Positions 26,451 to 36,729 are shown, numbered from the stretch's first letter. The stretch: 53,431 bases of DNA from an uncultured Cellvibrionales bacterium (GCA_913020115.1 CAJWBQ010000031.1:1-53431), one strand, 5' to 3'. Notes: generated from the sequence alone by a model not told the origin. Made by a program: numbers and translations.

Positions 26451-27316
26451 GCGCCTCCACAACAATTCTCACTCAAGCACCTCCGACGGGTTTGTGGCGA
26501 CTTTGGAAACGTCACCCCAATTTTGTAATCGGGGCCATGATGTTGGGTTCAGCCCTATTAGCCGCAATTGCCGCACCGTGGCTTGGCACTATTGACCCTC
26601 AGATGATAGCCCCCTTTAACCGCCTAGAAGCGCCGGGCGCAAACTTTTGGTTTGGCGGCGATTTAGTTGGCCGCGATGTTTATAGCCGGACAATTTACGG
26701 TTCTCGCATCTCCTTAGCAGTTGGTCTAGGCGTTGCCGTCATAGGAATTTCCTTAGGGCTTGTGGTGGGAATTCTGAGCGGCTTTGTCAGCTGGGTTGAC
26801 CAAATTCTTATGCGAGTAATGGACGGGCTGATGGCCATACCCTCCATTCTGCTGGCGGTTGCCTTGATTTCTTTAACTGGCGCGAGTTTGAAAAATGTCA
26901 TTATCGCCATATCGATCGCTGAGATTCCGCGGGTTGCAAGGCTGGTGCGCAGCGTCGTGTTGCAACTCAAAGAGCGGCCCTATGTCGAAGCGGCTATAAC
27001 GGCTGGAACACCTTTCATTTGGATTTTATGGCGACACATATTACCGAATACACTCGCGCCTCTATTGGTGCAAGCGACGTACATATTTGCCTCTGCCGTG
27101 TTGACCGAAGCGATACTGAGCTTTATTGGTGCGGGCACTCCTCCGTCAACGCCAAGCTGGGGCAATATAATCTCTGAAGGTCGCACGGTATTTTCGATTG
27201 CGCCACACATTGTGCTGTTCCCCGGAATCGCTTTGTCATTCACGGTGCTGGGTGTAAATTTGATGGGTGACGGCCTGCGCGATATTTTTGACCCTCGCTA
27301 CGTGAGCCGAACATGA
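26447..27316 (+). CDS. ABC transporter permease, Opp/Dpp family (DppC-like)
   Basis: Predicted protein of 289 residues. The gene starts with TTG overlapping the preceding stop (TTGA), a sign of translational coupling. It shows the DppC features: an N-terminal soluble segment before helix 1, an EAA loop PYVEAAITAGTPFIWILWRH, and a C-terminal end LGVNLMGDGLRDIFDPR. It pairs with the upstream permease. Confidence 0.92.
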   Translation: MSASTTILTQAPPTGLWRLWKRHPNFVIGAMMLGSALLAAIAAPWLGTIDPQMIAPFNRLEAPGANFWFGGDLVGRDVYSRTIYGSRISLAVGLGVAVIGISLGLVVGILSGFVSWVDQILMRVMDGLMAIPSILLAVALISLTGASLKNVIIAISIAEIPRVARLVRSVVLQLKERPYVEAAITAGTPFIWILWRHILPNTLAPLLVQATYIFASAVLTEAILSFIGAGTPPSTPSWGNIISEGRTVFSIAPHIVLFPGIALSFTVLGVNLMGDGLRDIFDPRYVSRT

Positions 27317-28314
27317 GCAATACAAAACCTTTACTCTCCGTAGAGAATCTTTGCGTGTCCTTTCGCACCGATCACGGTCTTGTTCCCGCCGTACAAGATT
27401 TCTCATACACTTTGAACGCCGGCGAGACCCTGGCTATTGTGGGTGAGTCGGGATCGGGTAAAAGCGTGGGGGCACTCGCTCTAATGCGGTTAATTCCTGA
27501 TCCGCCAGGGAAAATTGATAGCGGCTCCATTCAATTTAATGAGCGCGACATTCTCGGCATGAGTGAGGCTGAGATGCAAAACGTTCGCGGCAATGAAATT
27601 GCGATGATATTTCAGGAGCCGATGACCAGCCTGAATCCTGTGCTAACAGTTGCCGAACAAATTTCTGAAGCGGTGCAACTACACCAGAAACTGGACCCAA
27701 AGCGTGCGCGCGCACGCGCCTTAGAGATGTTGCAGTTTGTGCAACTCACCGAACCGGAAAAACGTCTTGATCAATATCCCTACGAATTGTCAGGCGGTAT
27801 GTGCCAGCGGGTTATGATTGCAATGGCCTTAGCCTGCACACCTTCGATATTAATTGCCGATGAACCCACAACGGCTTTAGATGTAACGATACAAGCTCAA
27901 ATACTCGATTTGATGCGCGACCTCAAAAACCGCTTGGGCACTGCCATACTATTAATTACCCATGATCTTGGTGTTGTCGCAGAAATGGCCGATCGCGTAA
28001 TCGTTATTTATGCGGGCAGAAAAGTTGAAGAAGCTCCGGTTCGCGAATTACTGCGGAGCCCTAAACACCCATATACGCTCGGCTTACTCGGCGCAATGCC
28101 ACGTCTTGGCGACACCGAAACTCAAGCGCGCCTGACAGAAATTCCAGGCACCGTTCCCTCTCTAGTAGATCCCATTGTAGGCTGTGCCTTTGCTCCGCGC
28201 TGTTCTATGGCGAGCGATAAGTGCCGGGCGCAAGCACCTAAGCTGCGCTCGTTTGGCAACAGTGAGCACCTCGCGGCCTGCTGGCACAGTGAAAGTATTG
28301 GAGTCCCTCGATGA
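27313..28314 (+). CDS. ABC transporter ATPase, Opp/Dpp family (DppD-like)
   Basis: Predicted protein of 333 residues. Walker A is GESGSGKS, the signature is LSGGMCQRV and Walker B is [12 protein letters not shown]. The C-terminal oligopeptide-type extension with cysteines is present ([15 protein letters not shown]). The start overlaps the DppC-like stop (ATGA). Confidence 0.93.
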   Translation: MSNTKPLLSVENLCVSFRTDHGLVPAVQDFSYTLNAGETLAIVGESGSGKSVGALALMRLIPDPPGKIDSGSIQFNERDILGMSEAEMQNVRGNEIAMIFQEPMTSLNPVLTVAEQISEAVQLHQKLDPKRARARALEMLQFVQLTEPEKRLDQYPYELSGGMCQRVMIAMALACTPSILIADEPTTALDVTIQAQILDLMRDLKNRLGTAILLITHDLGVVAEMADRVIVIYAGRKVEEAPVRELLRSPKHPYTLGLLGAMPRLGDTETQARLTEIPGTVPSLVDPIVGCAFAPRCSMASDKCRAQAPKLRSFGNSEHLAACWHSESIGVPR

Positions 28315-29315
28315 CAAATATTCTCAGCGTAGAAAATCTTGTTAAGCACTATGAGCTTGGCGGCACGGGTTTTATTGACCGCCTGCTAGGTCAACAGCCT
28401 AGCATTGTGCGCTCAGTTGATGGTCTCAGCTTCAATATCGCTGAGGGCGAGACTCTGGGCCTCGTGGGCGAGAGTGGTTGTGGGAAATCTACCGTAGGGC
28501 GCTCTATTTTGCGCTTAGTTGAACCCACCGAAGGCACAATAGAGCTGGCCGGCCAAGATATTTCAAATGCACCCGAACGGGTTTTGCGTCCCCTTCGCCA
28601 GGACCTTCAGGTCGTATTCCAAGATCCCTTTGCGTCGCTCAATCCACGTCGCACCGTGGGTCAAACCGTAGCCGAACCTATCGCCAACTACCAGCTAGTT
28701 AGTGACGCTAATCTACGAGCGCGGGTTCAGGACCTGTTCGAAAGAGTGGGTTTGCGAGCCGACCAGATTGATCGCTACCCACATGAGTTTTCCGGCGGGC
28801 AGCGACAGCGAATTGGCATTGCCCGAGCGCTTGCCACAAACCCGAAGCTAATCGTTTTGGACGAGCCCGTGTCGGCCTTAGACGTTTCTGTACAAGCGCA
28901 AGTAATTAACCTCTTGGTTGATCTACAGCAGGAACTCGGTTTGGCCTACCTTTTTATTGCCCATGACTTAGCGGTTGTCGAGCACATATCAACACGCGTT
29001 GCCGTTATGTATTTAGGTAAAATCGTTGAGATTGCCGATAAGAAAAGTTTATTCCGCTCACCTCGTCACCCCTACACCAAAGCACTGTTGTCAGCCGTGC
29101 CCAACAGCGACCCTGACGCCATCAGTAATCGCATTGTTTTGCAGGGTGATATACCCAGCCCAACAAACCCTCCGTCTGGATGTCGATTCCGTACGCGCTG
29201 CCCTATTGCTCAAGCAATTTGCGCTGAGCAAGACCCCGAACTTGAAACGCAAGGGCCCGACCATAAAGCGGCGTGCCATTTTGCACAAGAAGGACCCCTG
29301 CTCACAAAGGTCTAG
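28311..29315 (+). CDS. ABC transporter ATPase, Opp/Dpp family (DppF-like)
   Basis: Predicted protein of 334 residues. Walker A is GESGCGKS, the signature is FSGGQRQR and Walker B is [12 protein letters not shown]. The C-terminal cysteine-rich extension is present ([15 protein letters not shown]). The gene overlaps its partner by ATGA and completes the importer. It converges with the binding protein gene, whose stop lies 2 bases away. Confidence 0.93.
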   Translation: MTNILSVENLVKHYELGGTGFIDRLLGQQPSIVRSVDGLSFNIAEGETLGLVGESGCGKSTVGRSILRLVEPTEGTIELAGQDISNAPERVLRPLRQDLQVVFQDPFASLNPRRTVGQTVAEPIANYQLVSDANLRARVQDLFERVGLRADQIDRYPHEFSGGQRQRIGIARALATNPKLIVLDEPVSALDVSVQAQVINLLVDLQQELGLAYLFIAHDLAVVEHISTRVAVMYLGKIVEIADKKSLFRSPRHPYTKALLSAVPNSDPDAISNRIVLQGDIPSPTNPPSGCRFRTRCPIAQAICAEQDPELETQGPDHKAACHFAQEGPLLTKV

Positions 29316-29317
29316 CT

Positions 29318-30910
29318 CTATGCGGGTCGGAAAGGGGCTTTCTTAATATTCCAAAAAACCGTAGTGCCGGGTACGCTAAGCACGCCCGATACTCGTGGGC
29401 TGTAGGCTACTGGCGCGAACCACTGGCCAATTGGAACGTAGGGCACAAGCTCATATGCACTTTTCTGTATGTCTTCGGCGAGCGTCTTGCGCGCTTGTTC
29501 ATCGGGCGCATAGGGGAAGGCCTCAATCAAAGCTTGGTGCTCAGCGTCGCAAGGCCAACCCGGCCAAGCGTCTTCACAATTCGCCTGCATTGGCACATTG
29601 CCAACAGGGTCTGAAATGTTGCCACCAGGCCAATAGGTTAGACCCAAATCCCAACCCCCGGCCTGCGGGCTGGAACGATTAACCCGACGTGAGCCCATAG
29701 CGCCAAAGTCCATCGCTTGCAGATCTACGTTCACACCAATTGACTTTAAGTCGTCGGCGAGAACCAAAGTAGCTAGGTTCATAAATTGAATATCGGTCGG
29801 ATGTAAAATCACCAGTGGCCGACCGTCATAACCAGAGGCTTTCATCAGCTCTCTGGCTTTCTCTCGATTTTTACCAATATCTTTTGGCACACCTGCAGTG
29901 CTTTCGTAGGGCGAGTCACAGACAAAAAACGCACTACAGTTATTGGTCACCTCAGGGTCGCCAAACATGGCTTGCAAATACCGGTCTTGATCGATCAGAT
30001 ACAGCAAGGCCTGACGAGCACGAGGATCATTGAACGGAGGATGCAGGTGATTCATTCGTAGCATGCCCTGAAACCCAAGGGTGTCTGCTCGTTGAATTGT
30101 TACACCGGCGTCACGCAACAATGGTAGAAATTCCGCAGACGGATTCTCAACATAATCTATCTCGCCGTTTGCAAGCGCTAATACAGCCGACTGAGGATCG
30201 CGTATATTGATCCACTCAACCGTGTCCATATAGGCAATTTTTCCACCGGCGGTGCCATCAGGCGTTTCATTGCGAGCTTGGTAGTTAGGGTTTTTGCGAT
30301 AAACCACTTTTGCCCCTGGCACCCAAGCGGCTTTGTCAAAGATATAGGGACCAGAACCTATACTACTTTTAATCGACGTAGTCGCGTCACTTGCCGCGAC
30401 ACTCGCGGGCATAATAGCCGCGACCGGGCCGCCGGTTTTAGAAAGCGCGTGTAGTAGCAGGCTGTAAGGCCTACTAAGCCGCCAAACAAAACTCCGCGCA
30501 TCCACGGCCTCGAGCTGTTCACTTACGGCGAAAATCTGTCGACCATAAACATCCCGCTTGCCCCAGCGCTGAAGCGAGGCAATTACGTCCGCTGTGGTTA
30601 CGGCCTTGCCGTCATGGAAAAACAGCCCCTCTCGCAAGGTAAATGTCCAATTCAATCCATCTTCACTCACAGCCCACCGCTCTACCATTTGAGGCTTAGG
30701 GGTGCCACTTGCATCGCGCCCAAACAAAAAATCGTAAACCATCAAAGCATGCCGCTGCACAATACCAATGGTTGTAACAACGGGGTCTAGTGATTGTAAG
30801 TCGGCGTGTAAAACAGCGCGCAACACCTTCGAGTTATCGGGCGGCGTGCAGCCACTTAGCAATACTCCGGTGGCCGACACGGCACCCAATATAAAATCTC
30901 TTCGCTTCAT
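29318..30910 (-). CDS. Periplasmic lipoprotein, SBP family 5 (oligopeptide-type binding protein)
   Basis: Predicted protein of 530 residues of the OppA/DppA class. The N-terminus MKRRDFILGAVSATGVLLSGC combines a Tat-like RR motif with a lipobox (LSGC), so it is probably an inner-membrane-anchored lipoprotein. Family marks include SLDPVVTT and WTFTLREGLFFHDGKAVT. It is convergent with the ATPase genes, and the transporter above has no other binding protein, so this is presumably its partner. It overlaps the upstream methyltransferase gene by ATGA. Confidence 0.9.
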   Translation of the reverse strand: MKRRDFILGAVSATGVLLSGCTPPDNSKVLRAVLHADLQSLDPVVTTIGIVQRHALMVYDFLFGRDASGTPKPQMVERWAVSEDGLNWTFTLREGLFFHDGKAVTTADVIASLQRWGKRDVYGRQIFAVSEQLEAVDARSFVWRLSRPYSLLLHALSKTGGPVAAIMPASVAASDATTSIKSSIGSGPYIFDKAAWVPGAKVVYRKNPNYQARNETPDGTAGGKIAYMDTVEWINIRDPQSAVLALANGEIDYVENPSAEFLPLLRDAGVTIQRADTLGFQGMLRMNHLHPPFNDPRARQALLYLIDQDRYLQAMFGDPEVTNNCSAFFVCDSPYESTAGVPKDIGKNREKARELMKASGYDGRPLVILHPTDIQFMNLATLVLADDLKSIGVNVDLQAMDFGAMGSRRVNRSSPQAGGWDLGLTYWPGGNISDPVGNVPMQANCEDAWPGWPCDAEHQALIEAFPYAPDEQARKTLAEDIQKSAYELVPYVPIGQWFAPVAYSPRVSGVLSVPGTTVFWNIKKAPFRPA

Positions 30911-31902
30911 TGCGAGACCTCATGTATCAGCGGCTTTTCTCCGGACAACCAATAGCCCAAACAAGGTGCCCCCGTGGCCGTACTTGCTCGCTCTAAGCTA
31001 ACACACTCAAACTTCAATAAGCGCAGTTGTTCGGCCATTTCATTTACCTTAATATCATCCAGAGCGGCTTGCTGCATAGCAAGTAAACGCTTTGCCTGAG
31101 CCCGTAGTAATAATTGAATATCTTCATTCATCTTGGTCAGTGCCTGCAGATCATACGATTTTCTCAAGCCGGGAAGACTGCGCACAGCCGCAAACAAATT
31201 ATCAATGAGGCTTCGGTCTTCTTCGTCAGAAAATCGTTCCTGAAGCATATCAAAGGTATTTTTTACTCGTAATATTGATGCCTCGGCTTCTTGTATCGCT
31301 GTTTGTGTATTCTTCGTTTCAGCTTCAATCAATGCGGCCAGCAACTCCGTTGTTACAAGAAACAAGTCACTCGCCAGTATTGTTTGCGCCTGATCATATT
31401 GCTGGCGACAACGATCTTTTAGCACACCGTCGTTGGCGTGCAACAAAAACCGCACTCGCCCACCGGGCTTCAACACCCGAAATACCTCTCCCACACTTTC
31501 TTGAATATTGGAATACTCGATAGCGTATTGACTGCCAATCGCATCAAATGACTGAGCTTCAAATGGCAAGTGTTCCATGGCGGTCCGGGGGTGAAAGCTT
31601 ACCTCGGCTAATAATTTATCAGCTGCGGCAACATAGCGAGAGGGCTCTATATCTGCAAGATCAACTCCGTGGATCGAAAATGGAGAAGACTTACTTTCTG
31701 AAACGCTGACCGCTTGCGCGGCCAAACTACCGTTGCCTGTGCCCAGGTCCAGAATTGTGGCCCCTGGGGGCAAAACTTGAAAAAAATCTCGCCACACAGG
31801 GGCCAGAGTGTTGTGGCCTTCTTCGACCGGCATGCAAGAGTGCAGCTGATTGGAGTGCCAGAAAACACTCCACTCCCAAAGACCGTCATTCTGATTGTGC
31901 AT
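30907..31902 (-). CDS. SAM-dependent methyltransferase with helical C-terminal extension
   Basis: Predicted protein of 331 residues. The SAM motif is ILDLGTGNGSLA at about 50-61, followed by VDLAD and FDAIGSQYAIEYSN, a class I methyltransferase. Residues ~170-300 are strongly helical and coil-like (EAETKNTQTAIQEAEASI), not part of a standard small methyltransferase. The gene is translationally coupled to the binding protein, so a role in modifying the transported compound or a signal for the locus is possible. Substrate unknown. Confidence 0.75.
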   Translation of the reverse strand: MHNQNDGLWEWSVFWHSNQLHSCMPVEEGHNTLAPVWRDFFQVLPPGATILDLGTGNGSLAAQAVSVSESKSSPFSIHGVDLADIEPSRYVAAADKLLAEVSFHPRTAMEHLPFEAQSFDAIGSQYAIEYSNIQESVGEVFRVLKPGGRVRFLLHANDGVLKDRCRQQYDQAQTILASDLFLVTTELLAALIEAETKNTQTAIQEAEASILRVKNTFDMLQERFSDEEDRSLIDNLFAAVRSLPGLRKSYDLQALTKMNEDIQLLLRAQAKRLLAMQQAALDDIKVNEMAEQLRLLKFECVSLERASTATGAPCLGYWLSGEKPLIHEVSQ

Positions 31903-31967
31903 GCTAAAGATGTCATCCTACTTACGCCTAAGGGAGGGTCTAGCAACCCTACCCTAGGCAGCTGACC

Positions 31968-34862
31968 TTAGAATCGGTATGCGCCGCCAATGAACATCTC
32001 AGCACCTGTTGGACTAAAGGTATCAGGGCTGGTATTTGCTCGAGTTTGACGCGAGCCCAACAAGGGTGGATCTTCATCCAACACGTTGGTCACACCGCCC
32101 CAGATTGACAGATTTTCGTCAGCATTGTAATTAAACGAAATGTCCACGTAGTTATAACCATCGAGTTCAGGCACAGCTTTGCTTGCTGGATCAGCACCAA
32201 ACTGCACTTCATCGAGCGTGGTATCGTCTGACCAACGATGACGCAAACCAAGCGTCAGGTCGCCCATGGTCCAATTTATAGACGTGTTCATTTTCAACTC
32301 TGACTTAGGCTCACCACAGGTTCGACCAAAAGCACCGGCACAATCGTTAACGGTATCTAAATCAGCAATGGGGGTTAGATCATAATCACCTAGGAAGGTT
32401 GCGTTGAATAAAATACTCAACTCACTGCCACCCGCTGCTTCCAACTCAAAGTTGTAACCCACTTGCAAGTCGACACCCGAAGTAGCCAGCCCACCCACGT
32501 TCACATTGCCAGCCTGCACTGGATTAAGTGTGTCGATAGAACCACTGGCACTGTTGCGACCAACGGCCTGACAAGCCGTGCTGCTGGCGCTTTGCACTTG
32601 GGTATAACAAACGTTGAGGATGTTATTGACGGAGCCGCCAAATGCGCCAATGGCATTTTCAACTTCGATGTCGAAATAATCGATGGATACACGTAAGTTA
32701 GGTATCGACTCAGGTGTGATAACTGCACTCACCGTCACTGTGTCCGATTCCTCTTCGCTCAAATCAGGGTTACCACCAAACAAGCCAGGTATTTCGTTAT
32801 TTGGCTGAATGCTGGCGTCACCGACAAGCTCTGCGGGCACACCCGTCGCTATACACAGGTCGCGAATTGTTGCGTCACTCGCCGCACTAGGATCGGCACA
32901 AGGATCGGTGGCACCTACAGGAAATAAACGCTGTCCGCCAAATGCCTCACCAACACTGGGCGCGCGAATCGCTCGTTGGAATTGCACGCCAAAAGCAATG
33001 GAATCGTTCACGGTCCAATCCAGACCACCGAGGAAGGTATTAACGCCGCCGGTTTGATCAAGGTCGTAATCTGAATATCGGTAGGCCGCAGAGGCATCCA
33101 AGGCCTCAATGCCTGGCGCGCCAGTGATCAGAGGTATTTGAAATTCAACAAATAATTCACGAACATCAATTTCGCCTGCAGCCGGGTCAATAGAATTGAA
33201 CCCTGCCACGTCACCTGTCAGCAAGGCCTCATCTGGGTTGAACTCAACCGAGCTTGAACGCCATTCAGTACCGATCATGCCCGCAACTGTGCCAGCTGGT
33301 AACTCAAATAAATCACCACTGAGCGTTGCGCCAAAAACATTCAATTCTGTCTCTTCAATATTCGTCGCGGCGATATTGATGAAATCAACACCCGTAGGCG
33401 AAATATTGGGGCCAAAAGGATTCACGATAGGCGCATTACCACCACTTGACAGTATGCCGGCCGCAAAAGCGGTTCGCGATACGTTGCCTTGTTGAATTTG
33501 AGTATTGTCAGACCGAGCGTAAGAATAATAGGCGTTGTAATCGTAACCATTGATAGTGCCGTCAACACCCATCAATGCTCTGAACGCGTTACGTGTATCG
33601 CGATTGCGACGCGCGCCAGCTTCTACCAGACGACGACGAATACCCAACCCCACTAAACCGTCATTAGCACCCGCGCCCACTTCGTTAGCGTCGACGAGTT
33701 GTAAAACGTTACTCAGCTCAGGGCTGATATAAGGGTTATTAACTTCAACAGGCAATACTTGATTGATAAAAGCCGGAGCAAACCCTGTGGTGGTCTGATT
33801 GTGCGAGTAGGCACCTTCAAAGTAAATCTTCGCATCATCATTGATGTCGTAGTCTGCCAGCACGGTTATGTTGTAGCGCTCTTGCGGAATACGAAGAAAG
33901 TTGTCTAAAGTGTAGTTGTACAGGTCACCGGGACGGGTAAAGGGCCGAACACCCATACCACTGGCATCAGGAATGAATCCATCACCACCGATACCTGCCA
34001 GGCCCGCCGCTGCCAGTGCCGCATCCATTCCTGGAATCGCTCCAATCGCCGATGCGCTTGAAGGCAGACCCGTAAACCGACCATTGGGAACAAAGCTACT
34101 ACCGCCAGCCACCAGTGCACGATTGCCGTTAATATCGTTGCCATCGGTCAAAACAGACGAAGAGAAACCCCGATCGGTGGTCATGATCGGCTCGCGATCT
34201 AAATAGTTAAACGCAACAACCGCATTACCTTTGTCATCGGCAAAATTACCGCCCATGGTCAATGTGAAATCGGTGACATTGCCGTCACCTTCTGTGGTTT
34301 GGTTAAATTGCGAACGAAGCTCAACACCCTCAAAATCGTCGCGCAGAATAAAGTTAACAACACCGGCGACAGCGTCTGAACCATACACTGCTGATGCACC
34401 ACCCGTTACCACTTCCACTCGCTTAATGAGCGACGCCGGAATGCTATTAATATCGGTTGTTTGGCTAGAATCGAAGAAAGTGTAACGCCGACCGTTAACC
34501 AAAACCAAACTGCGTGTAGCACCAAGGCCACGCAGGTCGAGAGTCGCAGCTCCGGTAGCCGTTGGATTCGCAGTAGAATTTGTTGAAGCCGTGCGAGAAG
34601 GCACAAACTGCGGCATGTTGTTGAGTACTTCTTCGACGTTTTGGAAGCCAGACAGTTTTATCTGGTCTGCCGACACCACATCAACTGGAATTGATGGTGC
34701 CTGACGGCCGGTGCGAATACGCGAACCAGTAACGTATACTTCTTCGATCATTTCCCCGTCCGCATCGGCCTGTGCGGCTACATAGCCTGGCGCCAAATAT
34801 GACAGTGCTATGACCGCGGAGACCGCGGACGACAGCGACTTCTTAGTGTTGAATGCGAACAT
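31968..34862 (-). CDS. TonB-dependent outer-membrane receptor
   Basis: Predicted protein of 964 residues. The signal peptide is followed by a TonB-box-like EEVYVTGSRI, a plug domain (LDLRGLGATRSLVLVNGRR, then GGASAVYGSDAVAGVVNFIL) and a 22-strand barrel ending in FIGGAYRF with a C-terminal Phe. The oversized plug and NP-rich segments resemble receptors for larger organic substrates in marine gammaproteobacteria rather than classical siderophore receptors. It heads the minus-strand set with the methyltransferase and binding protein, giving an outer-membrane-to-cytoplasm uptake path. Confidence 0.9.
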   Translation of the reverse strand: MFAFNTKKSLSSAVSAVIALSYLAPGYVAAQADADGEMIEEVYVTGSRIRTGRQAPSIPVDVVSADQIKLSGFQNVEEVLNNMPQFVPSRTASTNSTANPTATGAATLDLRGLGATRSLVLVNGRRYTFFDSSQTTDINSIPASLIKRVEVVTGGASAVYGSDAVAGVVNFILRDDFEGVELRSQFNQTTEGDGNVTDFTLTMGGNFADDKGNAVVAFNYLDREPIMTTDRGFSSSVLTDGNDINGNRALVAGGSSFVPNGRFTGLPSSASAIGAIPGMDAALAAAGLAGIGGDGFIPDASGMGVRPFTRPGDLYNYTLDNFLRIPQERYNITVLADYDINDDAKIYFEGAYSHNQTTTGFAPAFINQVLPVEVNNPYISPELSNVLQLVDANEVGAGANDGLVGLGIRRRLVEAGARRNRDTRNAFRALMGVDGTINGYDYNAYYSYARSDNTQIQQGNVSRTAFAAGILSSGGNAPIVNPFGPNISPTGVDFINIAATNIEETELNVFGATLSGDLFELPAGTVAGMIGTEWRSSSVEFNPDEALLTGDVAGFNSIDPAAGEIDVRELFVEFQIPLITGAPGIEALDASAAYRYSDYDLDQTGGVNTFLGGLDWTVNDSIAFGVQFQRAIRAPSVGEAFGGQRLFPVGATDPCADPSAASDATIRDLCIATGVPAELVGDASIQPNNEIPGLFGGNPDLSEEESDTVTVSAVITPESIPNLRVSIDYFDIEVENAIGAFGGSVNNILNVCYTQVQSASSTACQAVGRNSASGSIDTLNPVQAGNVNVGGLATSGVDLQVGYNFELEAAGGSELSILFNATFLGDYDLTPIADLDTVNDCAGAFGRTCGEPKSELKMNTSINWTMGDLTLGLRHRWSDDTTLDEVQFGADPASKAVPELDGYNYVDISFNYNADENLSIWGGVTNVLDEDPPLLGSRQTRANTSPDTFSPTGAEMFIGGAYRF

Positions 34863-34988
34863 GATGGTAACCCCCTCGCCTATATATGTTGTTTTTCAAT
34901 GGCTTCGCCCCAGTGCTGTATTCATGGGCGCAACTGCACACAGACTGTGCTGCCTTAAAGATAACCCGTTAGGCACAAGGGCTATACC

Positions 34989-35027
34989 ACCCGAAGGTGT
35001 GGTTTATTGATATCCACCCTTTCGGGT
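34989..35027. repeat. Inverted repeat between divergent genes
   Basis: ACCCGAAGG (34989-34997) and CCCTTTCGGGT (35017-35027) pair with one bulge around an AT-rich centre. It lies in the divergent gap before the GST gene and the TonB receptor and could be an operator or a transcript end. Confidence 0.35.
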
Positions 35028-35064
35028 AGTGTCTCAGCGCCTATCCGCGCGTCACAATGCACCA

Positions 35065-35697
35065 ATGGAAAACATTATGCTTTATATGTGGGCGACGCCC
35101 AACTCACGTCGAGTTTCAATTTTATTTGAAGAGCTTGGTCTTAATTTTGATGTTACGCCGGTGAACATCAGAGCCAAGGAACAATTTGCCCCAGAGATTG
35201 TGGCTTTGAACCCATTTGGAAAGGTACCTATTGTTGTTTGGCAAGAGAAGGGAGAAGAACGACAGCTGTTTGAATCAGGGGCTATTTTAATCGACTTTGC
35301 TGAGGCCAGTGGGAAATTTTTGCCGCTTAGTCAAAAAGAACGCGGCGAGACACTCTCATGGTTAATGATCGCACTAACGGGACTGGGGCCCCACAGCGCC
35401 TCTGCTCACTATTGGAGCGACTTGGCTATAAAAAAGTCAGCACATGCCCTAGAGTACCACGTGAACTTTACCGCCAGAGTCTACAGATTGTTAGATGATC
35501 GCCTTGCCGAGCACTCTTACCTCGCAGGCAACTATTCAATTGCAGACATCGCCGCCTACCCCTGGATTAGTGTTAGCGAGTGGACTACCCTCGATCTTGA
35601 AGAATTTCCAAACTTGGCGAATTGGTATCGCAGGGTTGGTTCACGCCCAGCGGTACAGCGGGGCATGAGTTTGCCAAGCGGCATCACTCTAGACTAG
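35065..35697 (+). CDS. Glutathione S-transferase-like protein
   Basis: Predicted protein of 210 residues (206 if the ATG at 35077 is used, which directly precedes MLYMWATPNSRR and has GGAAAA in front). The N-terminal thioredoxin fold ends in NPFGKVPIVV, with LFESGAILIDFAE following. The C-terminal helical domain shows SYLAGNYSIADIAAYPW. These are standard GST marks. Frames starting further upstream (35029) lie inside the inverted repeat and are unlikely. It is divergent from the TonB receptor and convergent with the amine dehydrogenase operon. Substrate unknown; aromatic-compound detoxification is a guess. Confidence 0.85.
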   Translation: MENIMLYMWATPNSRRVSILFEELGLNFDVTPVNIRAKEQFAPEIVALNPFGKVPIVVWQEKGEERQLFESGAILIDFAEASGKFLPLSQKERGETLSWLMIALTGLGPHSASAHYWSDLAIKKSAHALEYHVNFTARVYRLLDDRLAEHSYLAGNYSIADIAAYPWISVSEWTTLDLEEFPNLANWYRRVGSRPAVQRGMSLPSGITLD

Positions 35698-35714
35698 ATA
35701 CCGCATACACATAA

Positions 35715-36290
35715 TCAGTGACCTTGCTGACTGTAATACTCAGATACATCTTCAATCTGTTGGTCAGTGAAATCTTTTACAATGACAGCCATCACCTCGC
35801 TATGACGTGAGCCATCACGAAATGCTTTCAACTGTTTCTGCAAGTATCCCATTTTCTGACCACTGATATTTGGCCACTGATCATTGACCGTTTTTCCCTG
35901 CATTCCATGACAGGAAACACAGCGAGCGCGGACATTCATTCCTGCCTGATTAGACTTAGCAACCGCAGAAGATATCTTAGGGGTCAAGGAAGAGAAGTGT
36001 TGTGCTAACGACTTGAGGTCTTGATCAGACAAACCTTTCACGGTCGAGTTCATTAAAGGATCAAGGCGTGTTCCGTCACGGAACGCGCGCAGTTGCGCCT
36101 CTAGATACCCTGATTTTTGACCCGCCAAATTAGGCCAGTTAGTATTATTGGAAATGCCCTTAGCGCCATGACAGGCAACGCAGGTATTCGCCAATTCATC
36201 CGCTCGATCCGCCAAACTTTGAACACTTTGCAGGGCCACAAGCAAGACGAAAAAGCACTTCACACTGTATGTAATAAGAACACTATTCAT
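35715..36290 (-). CDS. Diheme cytochrome c (c4-like)
   Basis: Predicted protein of 191 residues from the ATG at 36290; a TTG two codons earlier is less likely. After a signal peptide it has two similar class I cytochrome domains with heme motifs CVACH (C37, C40, H41) and CVSCH (C124, C127, H128). Each domain also keeps the WPNLAGQKSGYL or WPNISGQKMGYL segment and a later Met. It is the last gene of the amine dehydrogenase operon, overlapping the monoheme gene by 8 bases. It probably passes electrons from the dehydrogenase toward the terminal oxidase; a part in cofactor maturation cannot be excluded. Confidence 0.88.
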   Translation of the reverse strand: MNSVLITYSVKCFFVLLVALQSVQSLADRADELANTCVACHGAKGISNNTNWPNLAGQKSGYLEAQLRAFRDGTRLDPLMNSTVKGLSDQDLKSLAQHFSSLTPKISSAVAKSNQAGMNVRARCVSCHGMQGKTVNDQWPNISGQKMGYLQKQLKAFRDGSRHSEVMAVIVKDFTDQQIEDVSEYYSQQGH

Positions 36291-36729
36291 TCTCAACCTT
36301 CATAATTTTGTTTTGACTTGTCAGCTCAGCAACCAGATCTTTGCGATATTGTAATACTTCCATGAGCGGGTTCTTTCTAAGCTCACTCACTTCATCTACA
36401 TCGTAGGGCCGCCAGTTTGCCGCCACACTATTTTCGCCAAAGTTTATAATCATCCAGTTTAATACTTCGGCCAACTGTAGGTCATTCAAAACCGAGTTAG
36501 CAGAACCCGGCACGCGAATCAAATATTCTCGACCCTTCTGCGACTTCGGAAAGTGGCCTATAAAACCTTTTAGCTGAGGCACTGCTCTACCACCCATGCC
36601 GTCTTGGGTGTGGCAACCCTGACAAAACATTTGATAATTATACTTAGCTCTTGTTTCATTCATCTCCGCCGAGCTTACTTGCGCGCTCAACAAGAGAGAA
36701 ATACACACAAGCAAAGTCGAGCGAATCAC
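36283..36729 (-). CDS. Monoheme cytochrome c
   Basis: Predicted protein of 148 residues. The signal peptide (LLVCISLLLSAQVSSA) is followed by one heme motif, CQGCH (C36, C39, H40), and HTQDGMGGRAVPQLKG. The ATG overlaps the stop of the small-subunit gene (ATGA), so it is tightly coupled. Position in the operon suggests it is the direct electron acceptor of the amine dehydrogenase or a link to the diheme cytochrome. Confidence 0.88.
   Translation of the reverse strand: MIRSTLLVCISLLLSAQVSSAEMNETRAKYNYQMFCQGCHTQDGMGGRAVPQLKGFIGHFPKSQKGREYLIRVPGSANSVLNDLQLAEVLNWMIINFGENSVAANWRPYDVDEVSELRKNPLMEVLQYRKDLVAELTSQNKIMKVENE

Noticed and set aside
35029..35064. Upstream start of the glutathione S-transferase gene
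   Set aside because: This start lies within two bases of the inverted repeat and has no RBS; the start at 35065 or 35077 gives a normal GST N-terminus.
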